DNA of 64,000 nucleotides from contig JAQNBH010000063.1 of NCBI GenBank assembly GCA_028752905.1, positions 105,968-169,967 on the forward strand, read 5' to 3'. The translations under genes were made by a program, and so were the position numbers. A model generated the notes under the pieces. The model was not told the DNA's origin, made no database searches, and worked only from the letters and a program-made list of their open reading frames with translations. This document shows positions 1 to 9,089 of the stretch, one piece after another (within the stretch, counting starts at the first letter, position 1; each line of letters starts with the position of its first letter). This DNA is from Cladorhizidae sp. MBARI D1340-BT2 (taxonomy: Eukaryota; Porifera; Demospongiae; Poecilosclerida; Cladorhizidae).

Positions 1-107
1 ATCAAGTAAGAGTACAATTCATAACTGCCCTAATTAACAAGACCAAAGTCCCAGATTTTGTCAACTGATAGAGAAGGCCCTTATCTGCAACATGTCAACA
101 GATTATC

Positions 108-126
108 AATAAATGTAGTGGTTTTT
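108..126 (+). promoter_or_regulatory. Candidate polyadenylation signal with GU-rich downstream element
   Basis: AATAAA at 108-113 is followed directly by TGTAGTGGTTTTT (114-126), the kind of G/T-rich stretch found downstream of eukaryotic poly(A) sites. It is present in each unit examined. A hexamer of this type is common by chance in AT-rich DNA, so function is unproven. Confidence 0.3.
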
Positions 127-171
127 CACTGGCAGGCCACCGCTTTGGCAACTGGAAAACGCCAGGAAAGA
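122..171. repeat. Imperfect inverted repeat around the GC-richer core of region A
   Basis: TTTTTCACTGGC (122-133) can pair imperfectly with GCCAGGAAAGA (161-171). The perfect part is CTGGC with GCCAG. A nested GCCA/TGGC pair lies inside. This is the most GC-rich stretch of an otherwise AT-rich unit. Confidence 0.5.
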
Positions 172-274
172 TCGCAAACCTTACCACTTCAAATCACCAT
201 AACTTGCTAATACTTAGAGTAATCAAAATTATGGTACGTACAAAAGACAGATAATTAGAAGGGCTATCCGGTGA

Positions 275-283
275 TATAAAAAA
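275..283 (+). promoter_or_regulatory. Candidate TATA box
   Basis: TATAAAAAA fits the TATA-box consensus TATAWAWR. It recurs in every unit, and the A-run gains one A in a few units. Transcription from here would read through all six modules and meet the AATAAA of the next unit about 740 bases on. No initiation site is evident, and AT richness makes a chance match likely. Confidence 0.25.
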
Positions 284-293
284 TTTCTTTTTT
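278..293. repeat. Tract 1: A-run/T-run homopolymer hot spot
   Basis: The reference form is six A, three T, C, six T. Variants are A6T2 (one T lost, giving 908-base units) and A7T2 (T replaced by A, length unchanged). Variant forms travel with other diagnostic bases, so they are at least partly inherited rather than random read error. Confidence 0.85.
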
Positions 294-339
294 GGGTAAA
301 GTGTAGAAAAGTTATGAGCTTTACGGCAAAAAAGCAAGA

Positions 340-354
340 TTTTTGGGGGGGAAA
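340..354. repeat. Tract 2: T/G/A homopolymer hot spot
   Basis: The reference form is T5G7A3. Other forms seen are T5G4A6, T5G6A4, T6G5A4 and T6G6A3, all 15 bases long. Total length is preserved while run boundaries shift, which looks like base substitution or conversion at run borders rather than simple slippage. Confidence 0.85.
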
Positions 355-385
355 TGAGAAACATATAGACCAAATTAGGGCAAAT

Positions 386-475
386 ATCAAGATAGAGAAC
401 ACATAATGAAACCTATCATTCGAATCATATCAAGTCCATTACAGTGAAGTGTGCATAATATTATGGATGTTTGAT
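386..475 (+). repeat. Module alpha1 (90 bp) in the reference monomer
   Basis: It starts ATCAAGATAGAGAACAC, carries the shared box CAGTGAAGTGTG at 442-453 and ends GGATGTTTGAT. A second internal ATCAAG at 430-435 suggests that alpha and beta modules were themselves built from two halves of about 45 bases. Position 415 (A or G) and position 456 (T, or G in type D) are diagnostic. The 8-base palindrome ATTCGAAT lies at 418-425. Confidence 0.85.
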
Positions 476-480
476 ATCAA
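471..480. repeat. 10-bp palindrome at the alpha1/beta1 junction
   Basis: TTGATATCAA is a perfect palindrome spanning the module boundary at 475/476. It forms because alpha1 ends TTTGAT where the other alpha modules end TTTGGT. Confidence 0.8.
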
Positions 481-570
481 CAGAGAGCACAGGGAGAGAC
501 CTATCTTAATAGCTATATATCAAATTTATACAGTGAAGTGTGGAGAATCTATGAAGCTAACCTGTTTAGC
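476..570 (+). repeat. Module beta1 (95 bp) in the reference monomer
   Basis: It starts ATCAACAGAGAGCACAGG and holds CTATCTTAATAGCTATA, then ATCAAATTTAT, the box CAGTGAAGTGTG at 531-542, and the ending GAAGCTAACCTGTTTAGC. It aligns with beta2 and beta3 over its whole length. Position 524 is A in most units and G in type D, where it matches beta2 and beta3. Confidence 0.85.
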
Positions 571-640
571 ATCAAGATAGAGAACACATAGAGAAACCTA
601 TCTTGTGATTCTATGTATGCAGAATATACGGATGTTTGGT
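571..640 (+). repeat. Module alpha2 (70 bp, shortened) in the reference monomer
   Basis: It starts ATCAAGATAGAGAACACATAG and ends GGATGTTTGGT like alpha3. About 12 bases replace the roughly 21-base segment that carries the CAGTGAAGTGTG box in alpha1 and alpha3, so this is the only module without the box. Position 610 (T or C) is diagnostic. CAAGATAG at 573-580 and CTATCTTG at 598-605 are perfect inverted complements. Confidence 0.85.
573..605. repeat. Inverted repeat in alpha2 (8-bp arms)
   Basis: Arms CAAGATAG (573-580) and CTATCTTG (598-605) are perfect complements separated by 17 bases. The pairing does not extend past either end. Confidence 0.75.
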
Positions 641-735
641 ATCAAGAGAGAGAACAGAGAGAGGCCTACCTTTAGAGCTATATATCAAGTCTATTCAGTG
701 AAGTGTGGAGAATCTATGAAGCTAACATGTTTAGC
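641..735 (+). repeat. Module beta2 (95 bp) in the reference monomer
   Basis: It starts with a purine-rich stretch (ATCAAGAGAGAGAACAGAG), followed by GGCCTACC, ATCAAGTCTATT, the box at 696-707, and GAAGCTAACATGTTTAGC at the end. The ending is the beta3 palindrome short of one A. Position 690 is T, or A in a subset of units between 14.5 and 27 kb. Two units gain GA in the purine stretch. Confidence 0.85.
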
Positions 736-813
736 TCAAGATAGAGAACACTGAGAGATACCTATCTTGCAAGTCCACTACAGTGAAGTGTGCAGAATAT
801 ATGGATGTTTGGT
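736..813 (+). repeat. Module alpha3 (78 bp) in the reference monomer
   Basis: It starts TCAAGATAGAGAACACTG, lacking the first A of the other modules, has the box CAGTGAAGTGTG at 781-792 and ends GGATGTTTGGT. CAAGATAG at 737-744 and CTATCTTG at 762-769 form the same inverted pair as in alpha2. I saw no variant in this module among the units read. Confidence 0.85.
737..769. repeat. Inverted repeat in alpha3 (8-bp arms)
   Basis: The same arms as in alpha2, CAAGATAG (737-744) and CTATCTTG (762-769), also separated by 17 bases. A tighter quasi-palindrome, AGATACCTATCT, lies at the right arm. Confidence 0.75.
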
Positions 814-909
814 ATCAAGAGAGAGCACTTAGAGAGTCCTATCTTAATAGCTATACATCAAGTCTATTCAGTGAAGTGTGGATAATCTACGAAGCTAAAC
901 ATGTTTAGC
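814..909 (+). repeat. Module beta3 (96 bp) in the reference monomer
   Basis: It starts ATCAAGAGAGAGCACTTAG, then CTATCTTAATAGCTATA, ATCAAGTCTATT and the box at 869-880. It ends in a perfect palindrome that abuts the next unit. It is one base longer than beta1 and beta2 because the terminal palindrome keeps its third A. Confidence 0.85.
894..909. repeat. 16-bp perfect palindrome at the monomer junction
   Basis: GCTAAACATGTTTAGC reads identically on both strands. The same 16 bases precede every one of the 70 unit starts I located in the window. The homologous ends of beta1 and beta2 are imperfect (GCTAACCTGTTTAGC, GCTAACATGTTTAGC). The dyad symmetry would suit a homodimeric DNA-binding protein, but no such protein is implied by the sequence itself. 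Confidence 0.9.
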
Positions 910-1817
910 ATCAAGTAAGAGTACAATTCATAACTGCCCTAATTAACAAGACCAAAGTCCCAGATTTTGTCAACTGATAGAGAAGGCCCTTATCTGCAAC
1001 ATGTCAACAGATTATCAATAAATGTAGTGGTTTTTCACTGGCAGGCCACCGCTTTGGCAACTGGAAAACGCCAGGAAAGATCGCAAACCTTACCACTTCA
1101 AATCACCATAACTTGCTAATACTTAGAGTAATCAAAATTATGGCACGTACAAAAGACAGATAATTAGAAGGGCTATCCGGTGATATAAAAAATTCTTTTT
1201 TGGGTAAAGTGTAGAAAAGTTATGAGCTTTACGGCAAAAAAGCAAGATTTTTGGGGGGGAAATGAGAAACATATAGACCAAATTAGGGCAAATATCAAGA
1301 TAGAGAACACATAATGAAACCTATCATTCGAATCATATCAAGTCCATTACAGTGAAGTGTGCATAATATTATGGATGTTTGATATCAACAGAGAGCACAG
1401 GGAGAGACCTATCTTAATAGCTATATATCAAATTTATACAGTGAAGTGTGGAGAATCTATGAAGCTAACCTGTTTAGCATCAAGATAGAGAACACATAGA
1501 GAAACCTATCTTGTGATTCTATGTATGCAGAATATACGGATGTTTGGTATCAAGAGAGAGAACAGAGAGAGGCCTACCTTTAGAGCTATATATCAAGTCT
1601 ATTCAGTGAAGTGTGGAGAATCTATGAAGCTAACATGTTTAGCTCAAGATAGAGAACACTGAGAGATACCTATCTTGCAAGTCCACTACAGTGAAGTGTG
1701 CAGAATATATGGATGTTTGGTATCAAGAGAGAGCACTTAGAGAGTCCTATCTTAATAGCTATAAATCAAGTCTATTCAGTGAAGTGTGGATAATCTACGA
1801 AGCTAAACATGTTTAGC
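910..1817 (+). repeat. Monomer 2, type A (C235)
   Basis: 908 bp. C235, tract 1 A6T2, tract 2 G7A3. It has a private C-to-A change at 1764 (reference 856) in beta3. Confidence 0.97.
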
Positions 1818-2726
1818 ATCAAGTAAGAGTACAATTCATAACTGCCCTAATTAACAAGACCAAAGTCCCAGATTTTGTCAACTGATAGAGAAGGCCCTTA
1901 TCTGCAACATGTCAACAGATTATCAATAAATGTAGTGGTTTTTCACTGGCAGGCCACCGCTTTGGCAACTGGAAAACGCCAGGAAAGATCGCAAACCTTA
2001 CCACTTCAAATCACCATAACTTGCTAATACTTAGAGTAATCAAAATTATGGTACGTACAAAAGACAGATAATTAGAAGGGCTATCCGGTGATATAAAAAA
2101 TTTCTTTTTTGGGTAAAGTATAGAAAAGTTATGAGCTTTACGGCAAAAAAGCAAGATTTTTGGGGGGGAAATGAGAAACATATAGACCAAATTAGGGCAA
2201 ATATCAAGATAGAGAACACATAATGAAACCTATCATTCGAATCATATCAAGTCCATTACAGTGAAGTGTGCATAATATTATGGATGTTTGATATCAACAG
2301 AGAGCACAGGGAGAGACCTATCTTAATAGCTATATATCAAATTTATACAGTGAAGTGTGGAGAATCTATGAAGCTAACCTGTTTAGCATCAAGATAGAGA
2401 ACACATAGAGAAACCTATCTTGTGATTCTATGTATGCAGAATATACGGATGTTTGGTATCAAGAGAGAGAACAGAGAGAGGCCTACCTTTAGAGCTATAT
2501 ATCAAGTCTATTCAGTGAAGTGTGGAGAATCTATGAAGCTAACATGTTTAGCTCAAGATAGAGAACACTGAGAGATACCTATCTTGCAAGTCCACTACAG
2601 TGAAGTGTGCAGAATATATGGATGTTTGGTATCAAGAGAGAGCACTTAGAGAGTCCTATCTTAATAGCTATACATCAAGTCTATTCAGTGAAGTGTGGAT
2701 AATCTACGAAGCTAAACATGTTTAGC
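1818..2726 (+). repeat. Monomer 3, type A (T235)
   Basis: 909 bp. T235, tract 2 G7A3. It carries A303 (base 2120), a state otherwise seen only in type D units and the last partial unit. Confidence 0.97.
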
Positions 2727-3635
2727 ATCAAGTAAGAGTACAATTCATAACTGCCCTAATTAACAAGACCAAAGTCCCAGATTTTGTCAACTGATAGAGA
2801 AGGCCCTTATCTGCAACATGTCAACAGATTATCAATAAATGTAGTGGTTTTTCACTGGCAGGCCACCGCTTTGGCAACTGGAAAACGCCAGGAAAGATCG
2901 CAAACCTTACCACTTCAAATCACCATAACTTGCTAATACTTAGAGTAATCAAAATTATGGTACGTACAAAAGACAGATAATTAGAAGGGCTATCCGGTGA
3001 TATAAAAAATTTCTTTTTTGGGTAAAGTGTAGAAAAGTTATGAGCTTTACGGCAAAAAAGCAAGATTTTTGGGGGGGAAATGAGAAACATATAGACCAAA
3101 TTAGGGCAAATATCAAGATAGAGAACACATAATGAAACCTATCATTCGAATCATATCAAGTCCATTACAGTGAAGTGTGCATAATATTATGGATGTTTGA
3201 TATCAACAGAGAGCACAGGGAGAGACCTATCTTAATAGCTATATATCAAATTTATACAGTGAAGTGTGGAGAATCTATGAAGCTAACCTGTTTAGCATCA
3301 AGATAGAGAACACATAGAGAAACCTATCTTGTGATTCTATGTATGCAGAATATACGGATGTTTGGTATCAAGAGAGAGAACAGAGAGAGGCCTACCTTTA
3401 GAGCTATATATCAAGTCTATTCAGTGAAGTGTGGAGAATCTATGAAGCTAACATGTTTAGCTCAAGATAGAGAACACTGAGAGATACCTATCTTGCAAGT
3501 CCACTACAGTGAAGTGTGCAGAATATATGGATGTTTGGTATCAAGAGAGAGCACTTAGAGAGTCCTATCTTAATAGCTATACATCAAGTCTATTCAGTGA
3601 AGTGTGGATAATCTACGAAGCTAAACATGTTTAGC
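2727..3635 (+). repeat. Monomer 4, type A (T235)
   Basis: 909 bp, the same as the reference unit at all diagnostic positions. Confidence 0.97.
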
Positions 3636-4544
3636 ATCAAGTAAGAGTACAATTCATAACTGCCCTAATTAACAAGACCAAAGTCCCAGATTTTGTCAAC
3701 TGATAGAGAAGGCCCTTATCTGCAACATGTCAACAGATTATCAATAAATGTAGTGGTTTTTCACTGGCAGGCCACCGCTTTGGCAACTGGAAAACGCCAG
3801 GAAAGATCGCAAACCTTACCACTTCAAATCACCATAACTTGCTAATACTTAGAGTAATCAAAATTATGGTACGTACAAAAGACAGATAATTAGAAGGGCT
3901 ATCCGGTGATATAAAAAATTTCTTTTTTGGGTAAAGTGTAGAAAAGTTATGAGCTTTACGGCAAAAAAGCAAGATTTTTGGGGAAAAAATGAGAAACATA
4001 TAGACCAAATTAGGGCAAATATCAAGATAGAGAACACATAATGAAACCTATCATTCGAATCATATCAAGTCCATTACAGTGAAGTGTGCATAATATTATG
4101 GATGTTTGATATCAACAGAGAGCACAGGGAGAGACCTATCTTAATAGCTATATATCAAATTTATACAGTGAAGTGTGGAGAATCTATGAAGCTAACCTGT
4201 TTAGCATCAAGATAGAGAACACATAGAGAAACCTATCTTGTGATTCTATGTATGCAGAATATACGGATGTTTGGTATCAAGAGAGAGAACAGAGAGAGGC
4301 CTACCTTTAGAGCTATATATCAAGTCTATTCAGTGAAGTGTGGAGAATCTATGAAGCTAACATGTTTAGCTCAAGATAGAGAACACTGAGAGATACCTAT
4401 CTTGCAAGTCCACTACAGTGAAGTGTGCAGAATATATGGATGTTTGGTATCAAGAGAGAGCACTTAGAGAGTCCTATCTTAATAGCTATACATCAAGTCT
4501 ATTCAGTGAAGTGTGGATAATCTACGAAGCTAAACATGTTTAGC
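3636..4544 (+). repeat. Monomer 5, A/B intermediate
   Basis: 909 bp. T235 and tract 1 A6T3 as in type A, but tract 2 is G4A6 as in type B; A415. Confidence 0.97.
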
Positions 4545-5453
4545 ATCAAGTAAGAGTACAATTCATAACTGCCCTAATTAACAAGACCAAAGTCCCAGAT
4601 TTTGTCAACTGATAGAGAAGGCCCTTATCTGCAACATGTCAACAGATTATCAATAAATGTAGTGGTTTTTCACTGGCAGGCCACCGCTTTGGCAACTGGA
4701 AAACGCCAGGAAAGATCGCAAACCTTACCACTTCAAATCACCATAACTTGCTAATACTTAGAGTAATCAAAATTATGGCACGTACAAAAGACAGATAATT
4801 AGAAGGGCTATCCGGTGATATAAAAAAATTCTTTTTTGGGTAAAGTGTAGAAAAGTTATGAGCTTTACGGCAAAAAAGCAAGATTTTTGGGGAAAAAATG
4901 AGAAACATATAGACCAAATTAGGGCAAATATCAAGATAGAGAACACATAATGAAACCTATCATTCGAATCATATCAAGTCCATTACAGTGAAGTGTGCAT
5001 AATATTATGGATGTTTGATATCAACAGAGAGCACAGGGAGAGACCTATCTTAATAGCTATATATCAAATTTATACAGTGAAGTGTGGAGAATCTATGAAG
5101 CTAACCTGTTTAGCATCAAGATAGAGAACACATAGAGAAACCTATCTTGTGATTCTATGTATGCAGAATATACGGATGTTTGGTATCAAGAGAGAGAACA
5201 GAGAGAGGCCTACCTTTAGAGCTATATATCAAGTCTATTCAGTGAAGTGTGGAGAATCTATGAAGCTAACATGTTTAGCTCAAGATAGAGAACACTGAGA
5301 GATACCTATCTTGCAAGTCCACTACAGTGAAGTGTGCAGAATATATGGATGTTTGGTATCAAGAGAGAGCACTTAGAGAGTCCTATCTTAATAGCTATAC
5401 ATCAAGTCTATTCAGTGAAGTGTGGATAATCTACGAAGCTAAACATGTTTAGC
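4545..5453 (+). repeat. Monomer 6, A/B intermediate
   Basis: 909 bp. C235, tract 1 A7T2, tract 2 G4A6, A415. Confidence 0.97.
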
Positions 5454-6362
5454 ATCAAGTAAGAGTACAATTCATAACTGCCCTAATTAACAAGACCAAA
5501 GTCCCAGATTTTGTCAACTGATAGAGAAGGCCCTTATCTGCAACATGTCAACAGATTATCAATAAATGTAGTGGTTTTTCACTGGCAGGCCACCGCTTTG
5601 GCAACTGGAAAACGCCAGGAAAGATCGCAAACCTTACCACTTCAAATCACCATAACTTGCTAATACTTAGAGTAATCAAAATTATGGTACGTACAAAAGA
5701 CAGATAATTAGAAGGGCTATCCGGTGATATAAAAAATTTCTTTTTTGGGTAAAGTGTAGAAAAGTTATGAGCTTTACGGCAAAAAAGCAAGATTTTTGGG
5801 GGGGAAATGAGAAACATATAGACCAAATTAGGGCAAATATCAAGATAGAGAACACATAATGAAACCTATCATTCGAATCATATCAAGTCCATTACAGTGA
5901 AGTGTGCATAATATTATGGATGTTTGATATCAACAGAGAGCACAGGGAGAGACCTATCTTAATAGCTATATATCAAATTTATACAGTGAAGTGTGGAGAA
6001 TCTATGAAGCTAACCTGTTTAGCATCAAGATAGAGAACACATAGAGAAACCTATCTTGTGATTCTATGTATGCAGAATATACGGATGTTTGGTATCAAGA
6101 GAGAGAACAGAGAGAGGCCTACCTTTAGAGCTATATATCAAGTCTATTCAGTGAAGTGTGGAGAATCTATGAAGCTAACATGTTTAGCTCAAGATAGAGA
6201 ACACTGAGAGATACCTATCTTGCAAGTCCACTACAGTGAAGTGTGCAGAATATATGGATGTTTGGTATCAAGAGAGAGCACTTAGAGAGTCCTATCTTAA
6301 TAGCTATACATCAAGTCTATTCAGTGAAGTGTGGATAATCTACGAAGCTAAACATGTTTAGC
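5454..6362 (+). repeat. Monomer 7, type A (T235)
   Basis: 909 bp, reference states throughout; first unit of the partial 5-unit period. Confidence 0.97.
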
Positions 6363-7271
6363 ATCAAGTAAGAGTACAATTCATAACTGCCCTAATTAAC
6401 AAGACCAAAGTCCCAGATTTTGTCAACTGATAGAGAAGGCCCTTATCTGCAACATGTGAACAGATTATCAATAAATGTAGTGGTTTTTCACTGGCAGGCC
6501 ACCGCTTTGGCAACTGGAAAACGCCAGGAAAGATCGCAAACCTTACCACTTCAAATCACCATAACTTGCTAATACTTAGAGTAATCAAAATTATGGTACG
6601 TACAAAAGACAGATAATTAGAAGGGCTATCCGGTGATATAAAAAATTTCTTTTTTGGGTAAAGTGTAGAAAAGTTATGAGCTTTACGGCAAAAAAGCAAG
6701 ATTTTTGGGGAAAAAATGAGAAACATATAGACCAAATTAGGGCAAATATCAAGATAGAGAACACATAATGAAACCTATCATTCGAATCATATCAAGTCCA
6801 TTACAGTGAAGTGTGCATAATATTATGGATGTTTGATATCAACAGAGAGCACAGGGAGAGACCTATCTTAATAGCTATATATCAAATTTATACAGTGAAG
6901 TGTGGAGAATCTATGAAGCTAACCTGTTTAGCATCAAGATAGAGAACACATAGAGAAACCTATCTTGTGATTCTATGTATGCAGAATATACGGATGTTTG
7001 GTATCAAGAGAGAGAACAGAGAGAGGCCTACCTTTAGAGCTATATATCAAGTCTATTCAGTGAAGTGTGGAGAATCTATGAAGCTAACATGTTTAGCTCA
7101 AGATAGAGAACACTGAGAGATACCTATCTTGCAAGTCCACTACAGTGAAGTGTGCAGAATATATGGATGTTTGGTATCAAGAGAGAGCACTTAGAGAGTC
7201 CTATCTTAATAGCTATACATCAAGTCTATTCAGTGAAGTGTGGATAATCTACGAAGCTAAACATGTTTAGC
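6363..7271 (+). repeat. Monomer 8, A/B intermediate with G96
   Basis: 909 bp. G96 (base 6458), T235, tract 1 A6T3, tract 2 G4A6, A415. G96 removes a minus-strand stop and opens a 61-codon frame. Confidence 0.97.
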
Positions 7272-8180
7272 ATCAAGTAAGAGTACAATTCATAACTGCC
7301 CTAATTAACAAGACCAAAGTCCCAGATTTTGTCAACTGATAGAGAAGGCCCTTATCTGCAACATGTCAACAGATTATCAATAAATGTAGTGGTTTTTCAC
7401 TGGCAGGCCACCGCTTTGGCAACTGGAAAACGCCAGGAAAGATCGCAAACCTTACCACTTCAAATCACCATAACTTGCTAATACTTAGAGTAATCAAAAT
7501 TATGGTACGTACAAAAGACAGATAATTAGAAGGGCTATCCGGTGATATAAAAAATTTCTTTTTTGGGTAAAGTGTAGAAAAGTTATGAGCTTTACGGCAA
7601 AAAAGCAAGATTTTTGGGGAAAAAATGAGAAACATATAGACCAAATTAGGGCAAATATCAAGATAGAGAACACATAATGAAACCTATCATTCGAATCATA
7701 TCAAGTCCATTACAGTGAAGTGTGCATAATATTATGGATGTTTGATATCAACAGAGAGCACAGGGAGAGACCTATCTTAATAGCTATATATCAAATTTAT
7801 ACAGTGAAGTGTGGAGAATCTATGAAGCTAACCTGTTTAGCATCAAGATAGAGAACACATAGAGAAACCTATCTTGTGATTCTATGTATGCAGAATATAC
7901 GGATGTTTGGTATCAAGAGAGAGAACAGAGAGAGGCCTACCTTTAGAGCTATATATCAAGTCTATTCAGTGAAGTGTGGAGAATCTATGAAGCTAACATG
8001 TTTAGCTCAAGATAGAGAACACTGAGAGATACCTATCTTGCAAGTCCACTACAGTGAAGTGTGCAGAATATATGGATGTTTGGTATCAAGAGAGAGCACT
8101 TAGAGAGTCCTATCTTAATAGCTATACATCAAGTCTATTCAGTGAAGTGTGGATAATCTACGAAGCTAAACATGTTTAGC
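7272..8180 (+). repeat. Monomer 9, A/B intermediate
   Basis: 909 bp. C96, T235, tract 2 G4A6, A415. Confidence 0.97.
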
Positions 8181-9089
8181 ATCAAGTAAGAGTACAATTC
8201 ATAACTGCCCTAATTAACAAGACCAAAGTCCCAGATTTTGTCAACTGATAGAGAAGGCCCTTATCTGCAACATGTCAACAGATTATCAATAAATGTAGTG
8301 GTTTTTCACTGGCAGGCCACCGCTTTGGCAACTGGAAAACGCCAGGAAAGATCGCAAACCTTACCACTTCAAATCACCATAACTTGCTAATACTTAGAGT
8401 AATCAAAATTATGGCACGTACAAAAGACAGATAATTAGAAGGGCTATCCGGTGATATAAAAAATTTCTTTTTTGGGTAAAGTGTAGAAAAGTTATGAGCT
8501 TTACGGCAAAAAAGCAAGATTTTTGGGGGGGAAATGAGAAACATATAGACCAAATTAGGGCAAATATCAAGATAGAGAACACATAATGAAACCTATCATT
8601 CGAATCATATCAAGTCCATTACAGTGAAGTGTGCATAATATTATGGATGTTTGATATCAACAGAGAGCACAGGGAGAGACCTATCTTAATAGCTATATAT
8701 CAAATTTATACAGTGAAGTGTGGAGAATCTATGAAGCTAACCTGTTTAGCATCAAGATAGAGAACACATAGAGAAACCTATCTTGTGATTCTATGTATGC
8801 AGAATATACGGATGTTTGGTATCAAGAGAGAGAACAGAGAGAGGCCTACCTTTAGAGCTATATATCAAGTCTATTCAGTGAAGTGTGGAGAATCTATGAA
8901 GCTAACATGTTTAGCTCAAGATAGAGAACACTGAGAGATACCTATCTTGCAAGTCCACTACAGTGAAGTGTGCAGAATATATGGATGTTTGGTATCAAGA
9001 GAGAGCACTTAGAGAGTCCTATCTTAATAGCTATACATCAAGTCTATTCAGTGAAGTGTGGATAATCTACGAAGCTAAACATGTTTAGC
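8181..9089 (+). repeat. Monomer 10, type A (C235)
   Basis: 909 bp. C235, tract 1 A6T3, tract 2 G7A3. Confidence 0.97.

Larger units (their letters stand above)
1..385 (+). repeat. Region A of the reference monomer (non-modular part)
   Basis: This 385-base part lacks the clear alpha/beta modules that fill the rest of the unit, although it too opens with ATCAAG. Bases 67-92 (GATAGAGAAGG, then CTTATCTGCAA) faintly resemble the opening of an alpha module (GATAGAGAACAC, then CTATCTTGCAA), so part of it may be a decayed module; that is inference. It contains AATAAA at 108-113, a GC-richer core at 121-175, and two homopolymer tracts. It also holds most of the positions that separate monomer types: 96, 173, 217-222, 231, 235, 252, 258, 270, 271 and 303. 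Stops occur in all frames, and no gene is supported. Confidence 0.85.
1..909 (+). repeat. Monomer 1, type A (T235)
   Basis: Reference unit, 909 bp: C96, C173, A231, T235, G258, G270, G271, tract 1 A6T3, G303, tract 2 G7A3, A415, T456, A524, T610, T690. Confidence 0.97.

Noticed and set aside
234..241. ACGT-core plant promoter element (TACGTA or CACGTA).
   Set aside because: A short core in non-coding tandem DNA, with no gene nearby; no basis for a regulatory call.
375..380. TTAGGG telomere-type hexamer.
   Set aside because: A single hexamer per unit with no tandem run; chance match.
417..427. RNA polymerase III B-box-like CATTCGAATCA, with TAGACCAAATT about 50 bases upstream as a weak A box.
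   Set aside because: The flanking bases cannot form a tRNA T-stem, the A-box match is poor, and no cloverleaf can be drawn. No tRNA or SINE call is supported.
419..433. CENP-B box-like start TTCGAATCATA in alpha1.
   Set aside because: The essential second half (CGGG) is absent; the sequence continues TCAA. Only the TTCG half and the central A match.
1..909. Ribosomal DNA spacer or 5S rRNA cluster.
   Set aside because: No rRNA-like segment is present in the unit on either strand.
894..915. Helitron-like 3' end (palindrome near a unit boundary).
   Set aside because: The palindrome has no loop and is not followed by CTRR, and no 5' TC terminus or target pattern can be tested because every unit is flanked by another. 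A Helitron-type origin cannot be excluded but is not supported.
6364..6549. 61-codon minus-strand open frame, also at 10909, 28179, 30906, 36355, 38168, 41799, 46342, 48155, 52698 and 59971 (each 186 bases).
   Set aside because: It exists only in units with G96; the usual C96 gives a TGA stop. It starts with GTG, the first ATG is at codon 56, no domain is recognisable, and the other 59 complete units lack it. Chance opening in satellite DNA.
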